A stretch of 64,000 bases of DNA from Sphingomonadales bacterium (lineage in GTDB: Bacteria > Pseudomonadota > Alphaproteobacteria > Sphingomonadales > Sphingomonadaceae): contig JADJXT010000002.1 in assembly GCA_016720115.1 (NCBI GenBank), positions 930,001 to 994,000 on the forward strand, written 5' to 3'. Under the pieces are notes generated by a model. It worked only from the letters and a program-made list of their open reading frames with translations, searched no databases and had not been told where the DNA came from. This document shows, piece by piece, positions 40,861 to 49,062 of this stretch. How positions within the stretch are numbered: the first letter of the stretch is position 1; each line of letters begins with the position of its first letter. A program made the position numbers and the translations under genes.

Positions 40861-41997
40861 GTGGGGAATATGACCGTTTCCATTTTGAACAAGCGCCCGT
40901 TGATGGGGCACCAGATGGTTTTTCTGACCATTATTGGCTTTTGGGTGTTCCATGCCCTGATCGTATCGTTGCGCGCGGCGGTTCTGGAATTTCCCTCGCA
41001 GGGGGAACTTGCGACCCGCCGCGTCCTTGTGACCCTGATCGGGATAGCGCTCACCTGGTTGCTCTATCTCATTCTGCGCCTGTTTGACCGGAAGCCGCTT
41101 GGCGTCCGCGTCGCATCCGCATTCATCGCCGCGGCGCCCTGCGCCTTTGTGATCGCCTGGGCCAATTATTATGTGTTCAATGTCTACGATCCGGTGAGTG
41201 TCTTTTCCGATCAGGAACTTGGCCGCAAATTCATGGATATCCACGCCGAACTGGGCCTGACCGCCTGGCAGGAGGTCGCCGAGATCGCGGTCAGCCGTTA
41301 TTTCTTCCTGATTGCATGGGCCTCATTATATCTCGCGCTGGGCTATGCCCGTGATGTTCGCGAGGCCGAGCGGACAGCCTCACGCTACGCACAGGCGGCG
41401 CAGGATGCGGAGCTGCGATCGCTGCGCTATCAGGTCAACCCCCATTTCCTGTTCAACACGCTCAATTCGCTGTCCAGCCTGGTGATAAAGGGCGACAAGG
41501 ACAAGGCCGAGGAGATGATCCAGAATCTGTCGACTTTTTACCGGACCAGCCTTTCGAGCGACCCGCTGGAAGAAGTGACGCTGGACGAGGAAGTCGAGTT
41601 GCAAAAGCAGTATCTGGCTATCGAAGCCGTCCGCTTTCCCGAACGCCTCCGGACGCGGATCGATGTGCCGCCATCGCTTGCGAACGAACGGGTTCCGGCA
41701 CTCATCCTGCAACCGCTGGTCGAAAACGCCATCAAATATGGCGTGTCGCGCAGCACCCGCCCGGTGACGATCCACATCGCCGCGACAGCCGATGATGGCT
41801 GGATGAAGATCACGGTCGATGATGATGGCGAGGATTCGCCAACTCTCGAACATGGCAATGGAATAGGTCTGGCCAATGTCCGCGACCGGCTGGAAGCACG
41901 CTATGGCGACGCTGCAAAATTGACGACCGGGCGCAAAGCCGGCGGCGGCTTCCATGCGTCGATCACCATGCCCATTACCCCCAGGGATTCCGAATGA
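40861..41997 (+). CDS. LytS/YehU-type sensor histidine kinase
   Basis: 378 residues from the GTG at 40861, with AAAGGA five bases before it; an ATG at 40870 is possible. Four membrane helices lie in residues 10-165. The His_kinase (PF06580) phosphoacceptor is in SLRYQVNPHFLFNTLNSLSS near residue 190. N-box LVENAIKYGVSRSTRP is near 290 and the ATP lid region is HGNGIGLANVRDRLEARYG. It overlaps the response-regulator gene by four bases (ATGA). The pair is of the LytS-LytTR type; the signal is unknown. Confidence 0.9.
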   Translation: MGNMTVSILNKRPLMGHQMVFLTIIGFWVFHALIVSLRAAVLEFPSQGELATRRVLVTLIGIALTWLLYLILRLFDRKPLGVRVASAFIAAAPCAFVIAWANYYVFNVYDPVSVFSDQELGRKFMDIHAELGLTAWQEVAEIAVSRYFFLIAWASLYLALGYARDVREAERTASRYAQAAQDAELRSLRYQVNPHFLFNTLNSLSSLVIKGDKDKAEEMIQNLSTFYRTSLSSDPLEEVTLDEEVELQKQYLAIEAVRFPERLRTRIDVPPSLANERVPALILQPLVENAIKYGVSRSTRPVTIHIAATADDGWMKITVDDDGEDSPTLEHGNGIGLANVRDRLEARYGDAAKLTTGRKAGGGFHASITMPITPRDSE

Positions 41998-42749
41998 ACG
42001 GCTTGCGCACAATCATTGTCGATGACGAACCCCTCGCGGTTGAACGGCTGCAGATACTTTGCGCGGCGGAACCCGCGATAGAGCTTGTCGGCACCGCCGC
42101 AGACGGCGCCGCTGCCTTGCGGCTTGCACAAACGCTGACGCCCGATCTCATTCTCCTCGATATCGGGATGCCCAAGATGGACGGCATCAGCGTCGCCAGG
42201 GCCATTGCGCTGATGCAACGCAAACCGGCAATCATCTTTGTGACGGCCTATGACAATTTCGCGGTTGAGGCATTCGACCTCGACGTTGTCGATTATATGC
42301 TCAAGCCGGTTTCGGCAGAACGGCTGAACCGCGCCATTGCAAGGGCGCAGCAGCAAAGCGACGATGGCGGAGAGATCGAAGCCGCCCGCCCGGCAGACGA
42401 GCCAGCGGACGCGGGAGAATATGCCAGCGAATTCTGGGTTTCGCACCGCTCGGAGCTTATCCGCATCGCCGCGCTCGATATCGAGCGGATAGAGGCCGAA
42501 CGCGATTATATGCGGTTGCATACAGGTGGCCGGAGCTATTTGCTGCACCAGACCATTTCGACGCTGGAGCAGCGGCTTGACCCGCAACGGTTCCAGCGCA
42601 TCCATCGCAGCCACATTATACGTCGCGACCTCATCAACGGGTTGCGCCACGAAGGCGGCGGGGTTTGGCATGCCTTGCTGCAGGACGGGGAGTCGATGCG
42701 CATCGGGCGAAAATATCTTGCCGATGTCAAAAAGCTGGCGGGGAAGTAG
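41994..42749 (+). CDS. LytTR-family response regulator
   Basis: 251 residues. The receiver domain (1-120) has IIVDDEPLAVERL, the phospho-acceptor Asp in LILLDIGMPKMDG near residue 57 and the Lys in VVDYMLKPVSAERL near 103. The LytTR DNA-binding domain (about 145-250) has IERIEAERDYMRLHTGGRSY, FQRIHRSHIIRRDLINGL and MRIGRKYLADVKKL. It is the cognate regulator of the kinase with which it overlaps. Targets are not evident. Confidence 0.92.
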   Translation: MNGLRTIIVDDEPLAVERLQILCAAEPAIELVGTAADGAAALRLAQTLTPDLILLDIGMPKMDGISVARAIALMQRKPAIIFVTAYDNFAVEAFDLDVVDYMLKPVSAERLNRAIARAQQQSDDGGEIEAARPADEPADAGEYASEFWVSHRSELIRIAALDIERIEAERDYMRLHTGGRSYLLHQTISTLEQRLDPQRFQRIHRSHIIRRDLINGLRHEGGGVWHALLQDGESMRIGRKYLADVKKLAGK

Positions 42750-42785
42750 CAAAGACCTTTCCCCGCCCGGACGCCATGATCGGTT

Positions 42786-43103
42786 TCAGTCCAGTGCTAT
42801 TTTGACATTGCTGCCATAGCGGGCGATCGTTTTGGCGGCTTTGGCCATTGCCGAAATTTTTGCCCGCGCTTCGCACTGCAGCTGATCCTTGCGATCAACC
42901 AGCGATTTGGCCGATGGGGAGGCGCAGACATTGCGCACCGCGCGCATGATCCGCGCCTTGAATTTTGCCTGGCCAGCTTCGGTCGACAGATCGAGATCGT
43001 GATATTCGACATTGCGTTGACGCTCGGCAGCGGAGAGTGACGGCGCAGCCAGTGTTGCGATGGTTGCAGCCGCAACCAGTGAAGTCAGACGGTATCGTGC
43101 CAT
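42786..43103 (-). CDS. UrrA-family exported protein
   Basis: 105 residues. Signal peptide RLTSLVAAATIATLAAPSLSA. The mature part matches the small UrrA-like family of sphingomonads and caulobacters: VEYHDLDLSTEAGQAKFKAR, then IMRAVRNVCASPSAKSL with two cysteines (the second in DQLQCEARAKI). Function is unknown; such proteins are often stress regulated. The following 276 bp to thiG show no gene. Confidence 0.75.
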   Translation of the reverse strand: MARYRLTSLVAAATIATLAAPSLSAAERQRNVEYHDLDLSTEAGQAKFKARIMRAVRNVCASPSAKSLVDRKDQLQCEARAKISAMAKAAKTIARYGSNVKIALD

Positions 43104-43354
43104 ATCAGGGCTCCTTGGGTCATTGCGGGCCTCTTTATGTCTCGGGCCCTTTGGGAGGGGGTTGCAGACCGGCCAACTCAGAACTGGGGAGCAATGAGGG
43201 CCGGCCTGCCCCCTTGATATGGGCGGCTATTTGCGTTCAATCACCGCGACTTCGACAGACATGTTGGATCGTTTTACAAGTCGACAAATGACGCGACGAA
43301 CGCCGCGCATCAGCAGACCAAATACATTTTCGGCCCGATCAGCGTCGACCAACG

Positions 43355-43368
43355 ACTACAGATGTAGT
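43355..43368. promoter_or_regulatory. Palindrome ACTACAGATGTAGT, BlaI/CopY-like operator sequence
   Basis: ACTACA and TGTAGT flank a GA centre, fitting the TACA-NN-TGTA core recognised by BlaI/MecI/CopY repressors. It lies 12 bp after the thiG stop, with no matching plus-strand gene downstream, so it may be a relic or chance. Confidence 0.3.
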
Positions 43369-43379
43369 TTAAATGCGAC

Positions 43380-44168
43380 TCAGATGAGCCCGGCGAGCGG
43401 ACTCGAAGGATCGGCATACATACGGCGCCCCATGCGGCCGGCCAGATAGGCTTCGCGTCCGGCCTCGACCGCCAGCTTCATCGCGCGCGCCATGCGCACC
43501 GGTTCCTTCGCCTCGGCAATGGCGGTGTTCATCAATACGCCTTCGCAGCCCAGCTCCATGGCGACCGCCGCGTCCGAAGCCGTGCCGACACCGGCATCGA
43601 CCAGAACGGGCACCTTGGCGCCTTCGACGATCAGGCGGATGGTGACGCGGTTCTGGATACCCAGGCCCGACCCGATGGGCGCACCCAGCGGCATAACTGC
43701 AACCGCACCTGCCTCTTCAAGCTGCTTCGCCGCGATCGGATCGTCGACGCAATAGACCATCGGCAGAAAGCCTTCCTTGGCCAATATCTCGGTCGCACGC
43801 AGCGTTTCGCGCATGTCGGGGTAAAGCGTCTTGGCCTCACCCAGCACTTCCAGCTTCACCAGCTCCCAGCCGCCAGCTTCGCGCGCGAGGCGCAGCGTGC
43901 GGATAGCATCCTCGGCGGTGAAACAGCCCGCTGTGTTGGGCAGATAGGTATACTTCTTCGGATCGATATAGTCGGTCAGCATCGGTGCCTTGCGATCCGA
44001 TACATTCACCCGGCGCACCGCCACGGTGATGATTTCAGCCCCCGATGCGACCAGTGCTGCCGCATTCTGTTCGAAATCCTTATATTTGCCGGTTCCGACA
44101 ATCAGGCGCGAGGTGAAGGTGCGACCGGCTACGGTCCAGCTGTCGCTATTGTTCATGGGGATGCTCAT
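43380..44168 (-). CDS. thiG: Thiazole synthase
   Basis: 262 residues from the ATG at 44168 (MSIPMNNSDSWTVAGRTF); the longer frame overlaps thiS. A TIM-barrel with the Schiff-base lysine in ELVKLEVLGEAKTLYPD near residue 108. SRLIVGTGKYKDFEQN is near the start, VMPLGAPIGSGLGIQN near 172, and LVDAGVGTASDAAVAMELGC near 197. It makes the thiazole phosphate of thiamine from deoxyxylulose phosphate, dehydroglycine and ThiS thiocarboxylate. It follows thiS by 10 bp. Confidence 0.95.
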   Translation of the reverse strand: MSIPMNNSDSWTVAGRTFTSRLIVGTGKYKDFEQNAAALVASGAEIITVAVRRVNVSDRKAPMLTDYIDPKKYTYLPNTAGCFTAEDAIRTLRLAREAGGWELVKLEVLGEAKTLYPDMRETLRATEILAKEGFLPMVYCVDDPIAAKQLEEAGAVAVMPLGAPIGSGLGIQNRVTIRLIVEGAKVPVLVDAGVGTASDAAVAMELGCEGVLMNTAIAEAKEPVRMARAMKLAVEAGREAYLAGRMGRRMYADPSSPLAGLI

Positions 44169-44178
44169 GGGCAGGCCC

Positions 44179-44400
44179 TTAACCGCCCCCGACAAAGTGG
44201 ACAATCTCCAACTGATCGCCTTCTTCGAGGAACACATCGCCCAATGTCGAGCGCGGAACGATTTCGAGATTGCGTTCGACCGCGACCTTTTTGGGATTGA
44301 GCCCCAGCTCGCGCACCAGATCGGCAATGCGCATCCCCGCCGTCACGCGATGCGGTTCGCCATTAAGGATAATAGACAAAGCAACAGCCGTGTTCAACAT
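44179..44400 (-). CDS. thiS: Sulfur carrier protein ThiS
   Basis: 73 residues of ubiquitin-like fold ending in VHFVGGG, the Gly-Gly tail adenylated and thiocarboxylated by ThiF. IILNGEPHRV at the start and DLVRELGLNPKKVAVERNLE are family typical. AGGAA precedes the ATG. No TPP riboswitch (THI box) is recognisable in the 110 bp upstream. Confidence 0.9.
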   Translation of the reverse strand: MLNTAVALSIILNGEPHRVTAGMRIADLVRELGLNPKKVAVERNLEIVPRSTLGDVFLEEGDQLEIVHFVGGG

Positions 44401-44477
44401 ATGTTCCTATCATTGACTTTTTTGACAGAGTAACTTATTTGGATACTCAAGTGGACTGGAAATGTCTGGTCGGCGCT

Positions 44478-44510
44478 AGGCCTCTGGGAAGCCGGGGGCC
44501 TTTCGCTTTT
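44478..44510 (+). terminator. Orphan plus-strand intrinsic terminator
   Basis: A 10-bp stem AGGCCTCTGG/CCGGGGGCCT with GAAG loop is followed by TTTCGCTTTT. No plus-strand gene precedes it; a possible TTGACA (44422) and TACTCA (44444) promoter lies just upstream, which would give an RNA of about 55 bases. Confidence 0.5.
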
Positions 44511-44763
44511 CACGGGAACGACCATATTCTACGATAAACCTTCTCGGCAAGAATCTCAAATGCGCGATTTAGCTGGTTAGGTTTCAGATAGTTCCGACCG
44601 ATGGGCTGACCAACCAAATCTGCGAATTGCAATCCCGCAGAGTTGATCTTCTTTTCAACGAACCTTAGGCTCATGGGTGTCTCGTGAATAGGGAACCGCT
44701 GAGCCATACCCCAGTTGTAGTCTGGATCTTGAATCCGCCGGAATTCCAATTCCAACTCTCGAT

Positions 44764-44772
44764 CCTCTTTGG
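44764..44772. repeat. 9-bp target-site duplication CCTCTTTGG, left copy
   Basis: Immediately precedes the left end (GTTAGCGTCCG) of the IS256-family element; the second copy is at 46194-46202. Confidence 0.85.
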
Positions 44773-44819
44773 GTTAGCGTCCGCGCTCGTGGTGTAATTT
44801 CCGGTGTAGGCGATGGTGT

Positions 44820-44851
44820 ATTCCGGGGTGGGGCATGCCCCACCCCGGAAT
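44820..44851. repeat. Perfect 32-bp palindrome inside the IS256-family element
   Basis: The 16-bp half ATTCCGGGGTGGGGCA is followed by its exact complement without a spacer. It lies 78 bp before the transposase start. It may block readthrough transcription or translation into the transposase gene. Confidence 0.9.
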
Positions 44852-44929
44852 GCGGCGTCGCTGGTGGCCACCGGGTTCATCGTTATGGTGGAGTTTGCAC
44901 ACTTCAACCGTGACGAAGAGGAGTTCCCG

Positions 44930-46144
44930 ATGACCGAGGACAGATTACTGATCGAAGAGCTTGCTGCGAAGGGCGGCCAACCGGATTTTTTGCGCACCAT
45001 CGCCGAGAACGTGCTGCAGCTGATCATGGAGGCCGACGTTGATGGCCTGATCGGCGCGGGTCGCCACGAACGCAGCAGCGAGCGCGCGACCTGGCGCAAC
45101 GGCTATCGCGACCGTTCGCTGGATACCCGGGTAGGCACGCTGAACCTGAAAATCCCCAAGCTGCGTGCTGGGTCCTACTTTCCGGGCTTCCTTGAGCCCC
45201 GCAAGATGGTCGAGAAAGCGCTGGTTGCGGTGATCCAGGAAGCGTGGATCGGCGGGGTCAGCACCCGGCGGGTCGATGAACTCGTCCAGGCCATGGGCAT
45301 GACCGGCATCTCCAAGTCCACCGTCTCCAAGCTTTGCAAGGACATTGACGAGCGCGTCCATGCCTTTCTGAAACGCCCGCTCACCGGCGAATGGCCGTAT
45401 CTCTGGCTCGATGCCACCTATCTCAAGGTACGCGAAGGCGGGCGGATCATCAGCGTTGCCGCAATAATCGCCATGGCCGTCAACACCGAGGGCCGGCGCG
45501 AGATCGTCGGCCTGCATATCGGCCCCTCGGAAGCGGAGGTCTTCTGGTCCGACTTCCTGAAGGACCTTGTTCGGCGCGGTCTTACCGGCGTGAAGCTGGT
45601 CATCTCCGATGCTCACGAGGGCCTCAAGGGCGCGATCACCCGCGTCATGGGCGCCACCTGGCAGCGCTGCCGGGTGCACTTCATGCGCAATGCCCTGTCC
45701 TATGTGCCCAAGGGCCAGAACACTGTCGTCGCCGCCGCGATCCGCCAGGTCTTCCTGCAGCCCGATCAGAAAAGCGCAACGCAGGTCTGGCGACAGGTCG
45801 CCGACCAGTTGCGCACCCGTTGGCCCAAGCTCGGCGCCTGCATGGACGAGGCCGAAACCGACGTGCTCGCCTACACCGGCTTTCCCACCCAGCACCGCAC
45901 GAAGTTACACTCAACCAATCCGCTCGAGCGGCTCAACAAGGAGGTCAAGCGCCGCGCCGACGTCGTCGGAATCTTCCCGAACGAAGACAGCATCATCCGC
46001 CTCGTCGGGGCTGTGCTGATGGAGCAGAACGACGAGTGGCAGCTCCAGCACCGATACATGCAGATCGAAGGCATGGCCGAACTCAACCAACCCATGATCG
46101 AGGAGGAAAATCAGCCCCTACACATCACCGCCAAAGCCGCCTGA
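44930..46144 (+). CDS. IS256-family (mutator-type) transposase
   Basis: 404 residues from the ATG at 44930, with GAGGAG upstream; the open frame begins further upstream inside the terminal region. Family landmarks: HERSSERATWRNGYRDRSLD near residue 45, LWLDATYLKVREGGRI near 160 (first catalytic Asp), VISDAHEGLKGAI near 223 (second Asp), WQRCRVHFMRNAL (C-x2-H signature) and NPLERLNKEVKRR near 325 (catalytic Glu). It appears intact and ends 50 bp before the right end. Confidence 0.95.
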   Translation: MTEDRLLIEELAAKGGQPDFLRTIAENVLQLIMEADVDGLIGAGRHERSSERATWRNGYRDRSLDTRVGTLNLKIPKLRAGSYFPGFLEPRKMVEKALVAVIQEAWIGGVSTRRVDELVQAMGMTGISKSTVSKLCKDIDERVHAFLKRPLTGEWPYLWLDATYLKVREGGRIISVAAIIAMAVNTEGRREIVGLHIGPSEAEVFWSDFLKDLVRRGLTGVKLVISDAHEGLKGAITRVMGATWQRCRVHFMRNALSYVPKGQNTVVAAAIRQVFLQPDQKSATQVWRQVADQLRTRWPKLGACMDEAETDVLAYTGFPTQHRTKLHSTNPLERLNKEVKRRADVVGIFPNEDSIIRLVGAVLMEQNDEWQLQHRYMQIEGMAELNQPMIEEENQPLHITAKAA

Positions 46145-46758
46145 CGATGGCCCACGGCCACAGCCGAAATTACACCACCTTGACGGACGCGACCCTCTTT
46201 GGCACCTCTCGACTCAGCTATGATGTGGGTGAGTTTGCCCAACTGCTTCCGATCCTTAAGAAAGCAGTTAAGTTGCTCGAGATTCATTCGCAGCGCGATA
46301 TGGTATGGGTCGAAAGGACTTCGATATTTTGCAACCAGCTTTTTCTTGTCGATCACATGGGCAATGATGTGGAAATCAGCGGCCGACAGAATTGAGTTCA
46401 ATCGATCTAAAAACGCCGCGCGCCGAACCGGGTTAAGCAAAAACTCAAAATCGCCCCTTGGTTTCCGGATTTCGTGGCCATGCAGCACCGCCATGTCATG
46501 ACCAAAAAAATCAAACTTCAATCGCTTGATCGCGGGTTGAATGCGGTCGCAATAGCTGTATTTTTCAAATACACAGAAAACCAACGCGAAGATCGGATAA
46601 TCTGGATCCATCGGCGATAATGTTGGCGATCCGCTCTCATCCACAAAAACAATGTAGTCCGAAAATTCCATTTGCTCCGACGTCATGGTGAGTTTCTTTA
46701 CATGCTCACTTTGAATTTCCTATAGGTTAAGCGCAACTTAGAATTCGGGGTTACACCT

Positions 46759-47199
46759 TTGCCTACAAAAACGCTAATCTATGTCCTCAACGGGCCCAAC
46801 CTCAACCTGCTCGGCATGCGTGAGCCGGAGATTTACGGCACCGATACGCTGGACGATATCGCCGGGCGGCTCGACGATCAGGCGCAGGGATTGGGGCTGG
46901 AGATCGATTTTCGCCAATCAAACCATGAAGGCCATCTGATCGACTGGCTGCACGAGGCGCAGGCCGAAGGGGCGAAGGCGGTACTGCTCAACGCCGGCGG
47001 CTATACCCACACATCGATAGCACTGCATGACGCCATCAAGTCGATCAAGGTTCCGGTGATCGAAGTGCATCTGTCCGACCCCGAAAAGCGCGAGGAATTC
47101 CGCCATATCAGCTATGTCGGCATGGCGGCGCACAGTTGTTTTGCAGGGCATGGCGCAAAAAGCTATGAACTGGCGCTGGACGCGGCGGCGCGTCTCTGA
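46759..47199 (+). CDS. aroQ: Type II 3-dehydroquinate dehydratase
   Basis: 146 residues from a TTG at 46759; no ATG fits since the family begins with the LIYVLNGPNLNLLG strand. The catalytic Tyr is in GMREPEIYGTDTLDD, the flexible lid follows, NAGGYTHTSIALHDAI is near residue 80, and EVHLSDPEKREEFRHISYV near 100 carries the His/Arg set. It interconverts dehydroquinate and dehydroshikimate in the shikimate pathway. The accB gene follows 38 bp later, the usual alphaproteobacterial aroQ-accB-accC order. Confidence 0.95.
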   Translation: MPTKTLIYVLNGPNLNLLGMREPEIYGTDTLDDIAGRLDDQAQGLGLEIDFRQSNHEGHLIDWLHEAQAEGAKAVLLNAGGYTHTSIALHDAIKSIKVPVIEVHLSDPEKREEFRHISYVGMAAHSCFAGHGAKSYELALDAAARL

Positions 47200-47237
47200 T
47201 TAAAGCGCGCGATACACAGGGTCTCAGGAGTAAGAAT

Positions 47238-47705
47238 ATGAGCGGCAAAACCGGCGGAATGCAGGTCGATACCAAATTGGTGCGCGAACTGGCCGAGTTG
47301 CTGAACGATACCGGCCTCAGCGAAATCGAGGTTGAGGATGGCGATCGCAAGATCAAGGTTTGCCGGAATATCCAGGCCGTAGCCGCAGCGCCTGTCGCGC
47401 TCGCCGCCCCTGCGGCACCCGCCCCGGCCGTTCCGCTTCCCTCTGCCGAGGTTGCACCGGCTGCCGCTCCGGCCAATGCCGTAAAGTCGCCGATGGTCGG
47501 CACCGCCTATCTGACTCCCGAACCGGGTGCTGCCCCCTTCGTCAGTGTGGGCGACAAGGTTTCGGCGGGCGATACGCTGCTGATTGTCGAGGCAATGAAG
47601 GTGATGAACCCGATCACCGCACCCAATGGCGGCACCGTCAAGTCGATCTTTGTCGAGAGCGGCCAGCCGGTCGAATTCGACCAGCCCCTCATGGTGATTG
47701 AGTAA
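47238..47705 (+). CDS. accB: Acetyl-CoA carboxylase biotin carboxyl carrier protein
   Basis: 155 residues. An N-terminal helical domain (LVRELAELLNDTGLSEIEVE) is followed by an Ala/Pro linker at about 50-80 and the biotinyl domain with the lysine in LLIVEAMKVMNPITAP near residue 121. The carrier shuttles carboxylated biotin between AccC and AccAD for malonyl-CoA synthesis. It is in one operon with accC. Confidence 0.96.
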   Translation: MSGKTGGMQVDTKLVRELAELLNDTGLSEIEVEDGDRKIKVCRNIQAVAAAPVALAAPAAPAPAVPLPSAEVAPAAAPANAVKSPMVGTAYLTPEPGAAPFVSVGDKVSAGDTLLIVEAMKVMNPITAPNGGTVKSIFVESGQPVEFDQPLMVIE

Positions 47706-47712
47706 GCATCCG

Positions 47713-49062
47713 ATGGGCATCGAAAAAATCCTGATCGCCAATCGCGGCGAAATCGCTTTGCGTATCCATCGTGCTGCGCATGAAATGGGCATCAAGACCG
47801 TTGCGGTCCATTCGACGGCAGATGCCGACGCGATGCACGTCCGCCTTGCCGACGAAGCCATCTGCATCGGCCCGCCCGCCGCGAAGGACAGCTATCTCAA
47901 TATCCCGGCGATCATTTCGGCAGCCGAAATCAGCCATGCCGACGCGATCCACCCCGGCTATGGTTTCCTTTCCGAAAACGCGCAGTTTGCGGAGATTGTC
48001 GAGAGCCACAACATCGCCTTCATCGGCCCCAAGCCCGAGCATATCCGCACGATGGGCGACAAGGTGATGGCGAAGAAGACCGCGGGCGACCTCGGCCTGC
48101 CGCTGGTCCCCGGCTCCGACGGTGCGGTATCCGAAATCGGCGAGGCGAAGGCAATTGCCGAGGCGGTGGGCTATCCGGTCATCATCAAGGCGGCATCGGG
48201 CGGCGGCGGGCGCGGCATGAAGGTATGCAACAGCCCCGACGACCTCGAAACGCTGATGCAGCAGGCAGGCAGCGAGGCGAAGGCGGCCTTTGGCGATGCC
48301 ACCGTCTATATCGAAAAATATCTCGGTAACCCGCGCCACATCGAATTCCAGATTTTCGGCGATGGTGCAGGCCATGCCATCCATCTGGGCGAGCGCGACT
48401 GTTCGCTGCAGCGCCGCCACCAGAAGGTGCTCGAAGAAGCCCCCTCGCCCGTGATCAGCGCCGATGAGCGCGCGCGCATGGGCGGCATCGTCGCCAAGGC
48501 GATGGCCGACATGCACTATCGCGGCGCGGGCACGATCGAATTCCTCTGGGAAAATGGCGAATTCTATTTCATCGAAATGAACACCCGCATCCAGGTCGAA
48601 CATCCGGTGACCGAGATGATCACAGGTTTTGACCTTGTCCGCGAACAGATCCGCGTCGCCGAGGGCCGCGGGCTTTCGGTAACGCAGGACATGCTCGAAT
48701 TCCGGGGCCATTCGATGGAATGCCGGATCAATGCCGAGGATGCGCGCACTTTCGTACCCTCGCCCGGCAGGATCGGCCATTATCACGCTGCAGGCGGCAT
48801 GCATGTGCGCGTCGATAGCGGCATGTATTCGGGCTATAGCGTTCCCCCATATTATGACAGCATGATCGCCAAGCTGATCGTCTATGGCCGCACCCGCGAA
48901 AGCTGCATGATGCGGATGCGCCGGGCGCTGGAGGAAATGGTAATCACCGACATCAAGACCAACATCCCGCTGCACCAGGCACTGCTGCGCGATCCCGATG
49001 TGATCAACGGCGATTACACGATCAAATGGCTCGAAGAGTGGCTGGCGAAGCAGGACAGCTGA
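47713..49062 (+). CDS. accC: Acetyl-CoA carboxylase biotin carboxylase subunit
   Basis: 449 residues from the ATG at 47713 (MGIEKILIANRGEIALR). The frame allows a TTG at 47698 overlapping accB, but the family starts at MGIEK-type sequence. The ATP-grasp domain contains KAASGGGGRGMKV near residue 160, EEAPSPVI near 240 and EFLWENGEFYFIEMNTRIQV near 275. The C-terminal domain has HSMECRINAEDARTFVPSPG near 335. It carboxylates biotin on AccB with ATP and bicarbonate. Confidence 0.96.
   Translation: MGIEKILIANRGEIALRIHRAAHEMGIKTVAVHSTADADAMHVRLADEAICIGPPAAKDSYLNIPAIISAAEISHADAIHPGYGFLSENAQFAEIVESHNIAFIGPKPEHIRTMGDKVMAKKTAGDLGLPLVPGSDGAVSEIGEAKAIAEAVGYPVIIKAASGGGGRGMKVCNSPDDLETLMQQAGSEAKAAFGDATVYIEKYLGNPRHIEFQIFGDGAGHAIHLGERDCSLQRRHQKVLEEAPSPVISADERARMGGIVAKAMADMHYRGAGTIEFLWENGEFYFIEMNTRIQVEHPVTEMITGFDLVREQIRVAEGRGLSVTQDMLEFRGHSMECRINAEDARTFVPSPGRIGHYHAAGGMHVRVDSGMYSGYSVPPYYDSMIAKLIVYGRTRESCMMRMRRALEEMVITDIKTNIPLHQALLRDPDVINGDYTIKWLEEWLAKQDS

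Larger units (their letters stand above)
44773..46193 (+). mobile_element. IS256-family insertion sequence, 1,421 bp
   Basis: The left end reads GTTAGCGTCCGNNNNNGTGG then TGTAATTTC. The right end, read inward, is GTCGCGTCCGNNNNNGTGGT then GTAATTTC, giving matched inverted ends with one indel and a variable 5-base spacer. It is flanked by 9-bp direct repeats CCTCTTTGG. It holds one transposase gene. The length and duplication size fit IS256. Element and host gene are oriented oppositely. Confidence 0.9.
44510..46686 (-). pseudogene. DUF3800 protein gene disrupted by an IS256-family insertion
   Basis: The N-terminal part is encoded at 46194-46686 (FSDYIVFVDESGSPTLSP, FGHDMAVLHGHEIRKP, THIIAESRGAKE). 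The C-terminal part is at 44510-44772 (DRELELEFRRIQDPDYNWG, INSAGLQFADLVGQPIGRN). Removing the element and one copy of the 9-bp duplication joins them in frame as ESRGAKEDRELELEFRR, the family consensus. The intact protein would have about 250 residues. DUF3800 has an RNase H-like, acidic active site (the FVDESG start, the final FADLVG) and is often found near defence or mobile genes; its function is unproven. Confidence 0.88.

Noticed and set aside
44401..44509. TPP riboswitch before thiS
   Set aside because: No THI-box consensus (CUGAGA or the GGGGUGC-like segment) is present on the minus strand in this gap.
44945..45895. 316-residue antisense frame within the IS256-family element
   Set aside because: It is the complement of a well-conserved transposase with no own start signal or domain.
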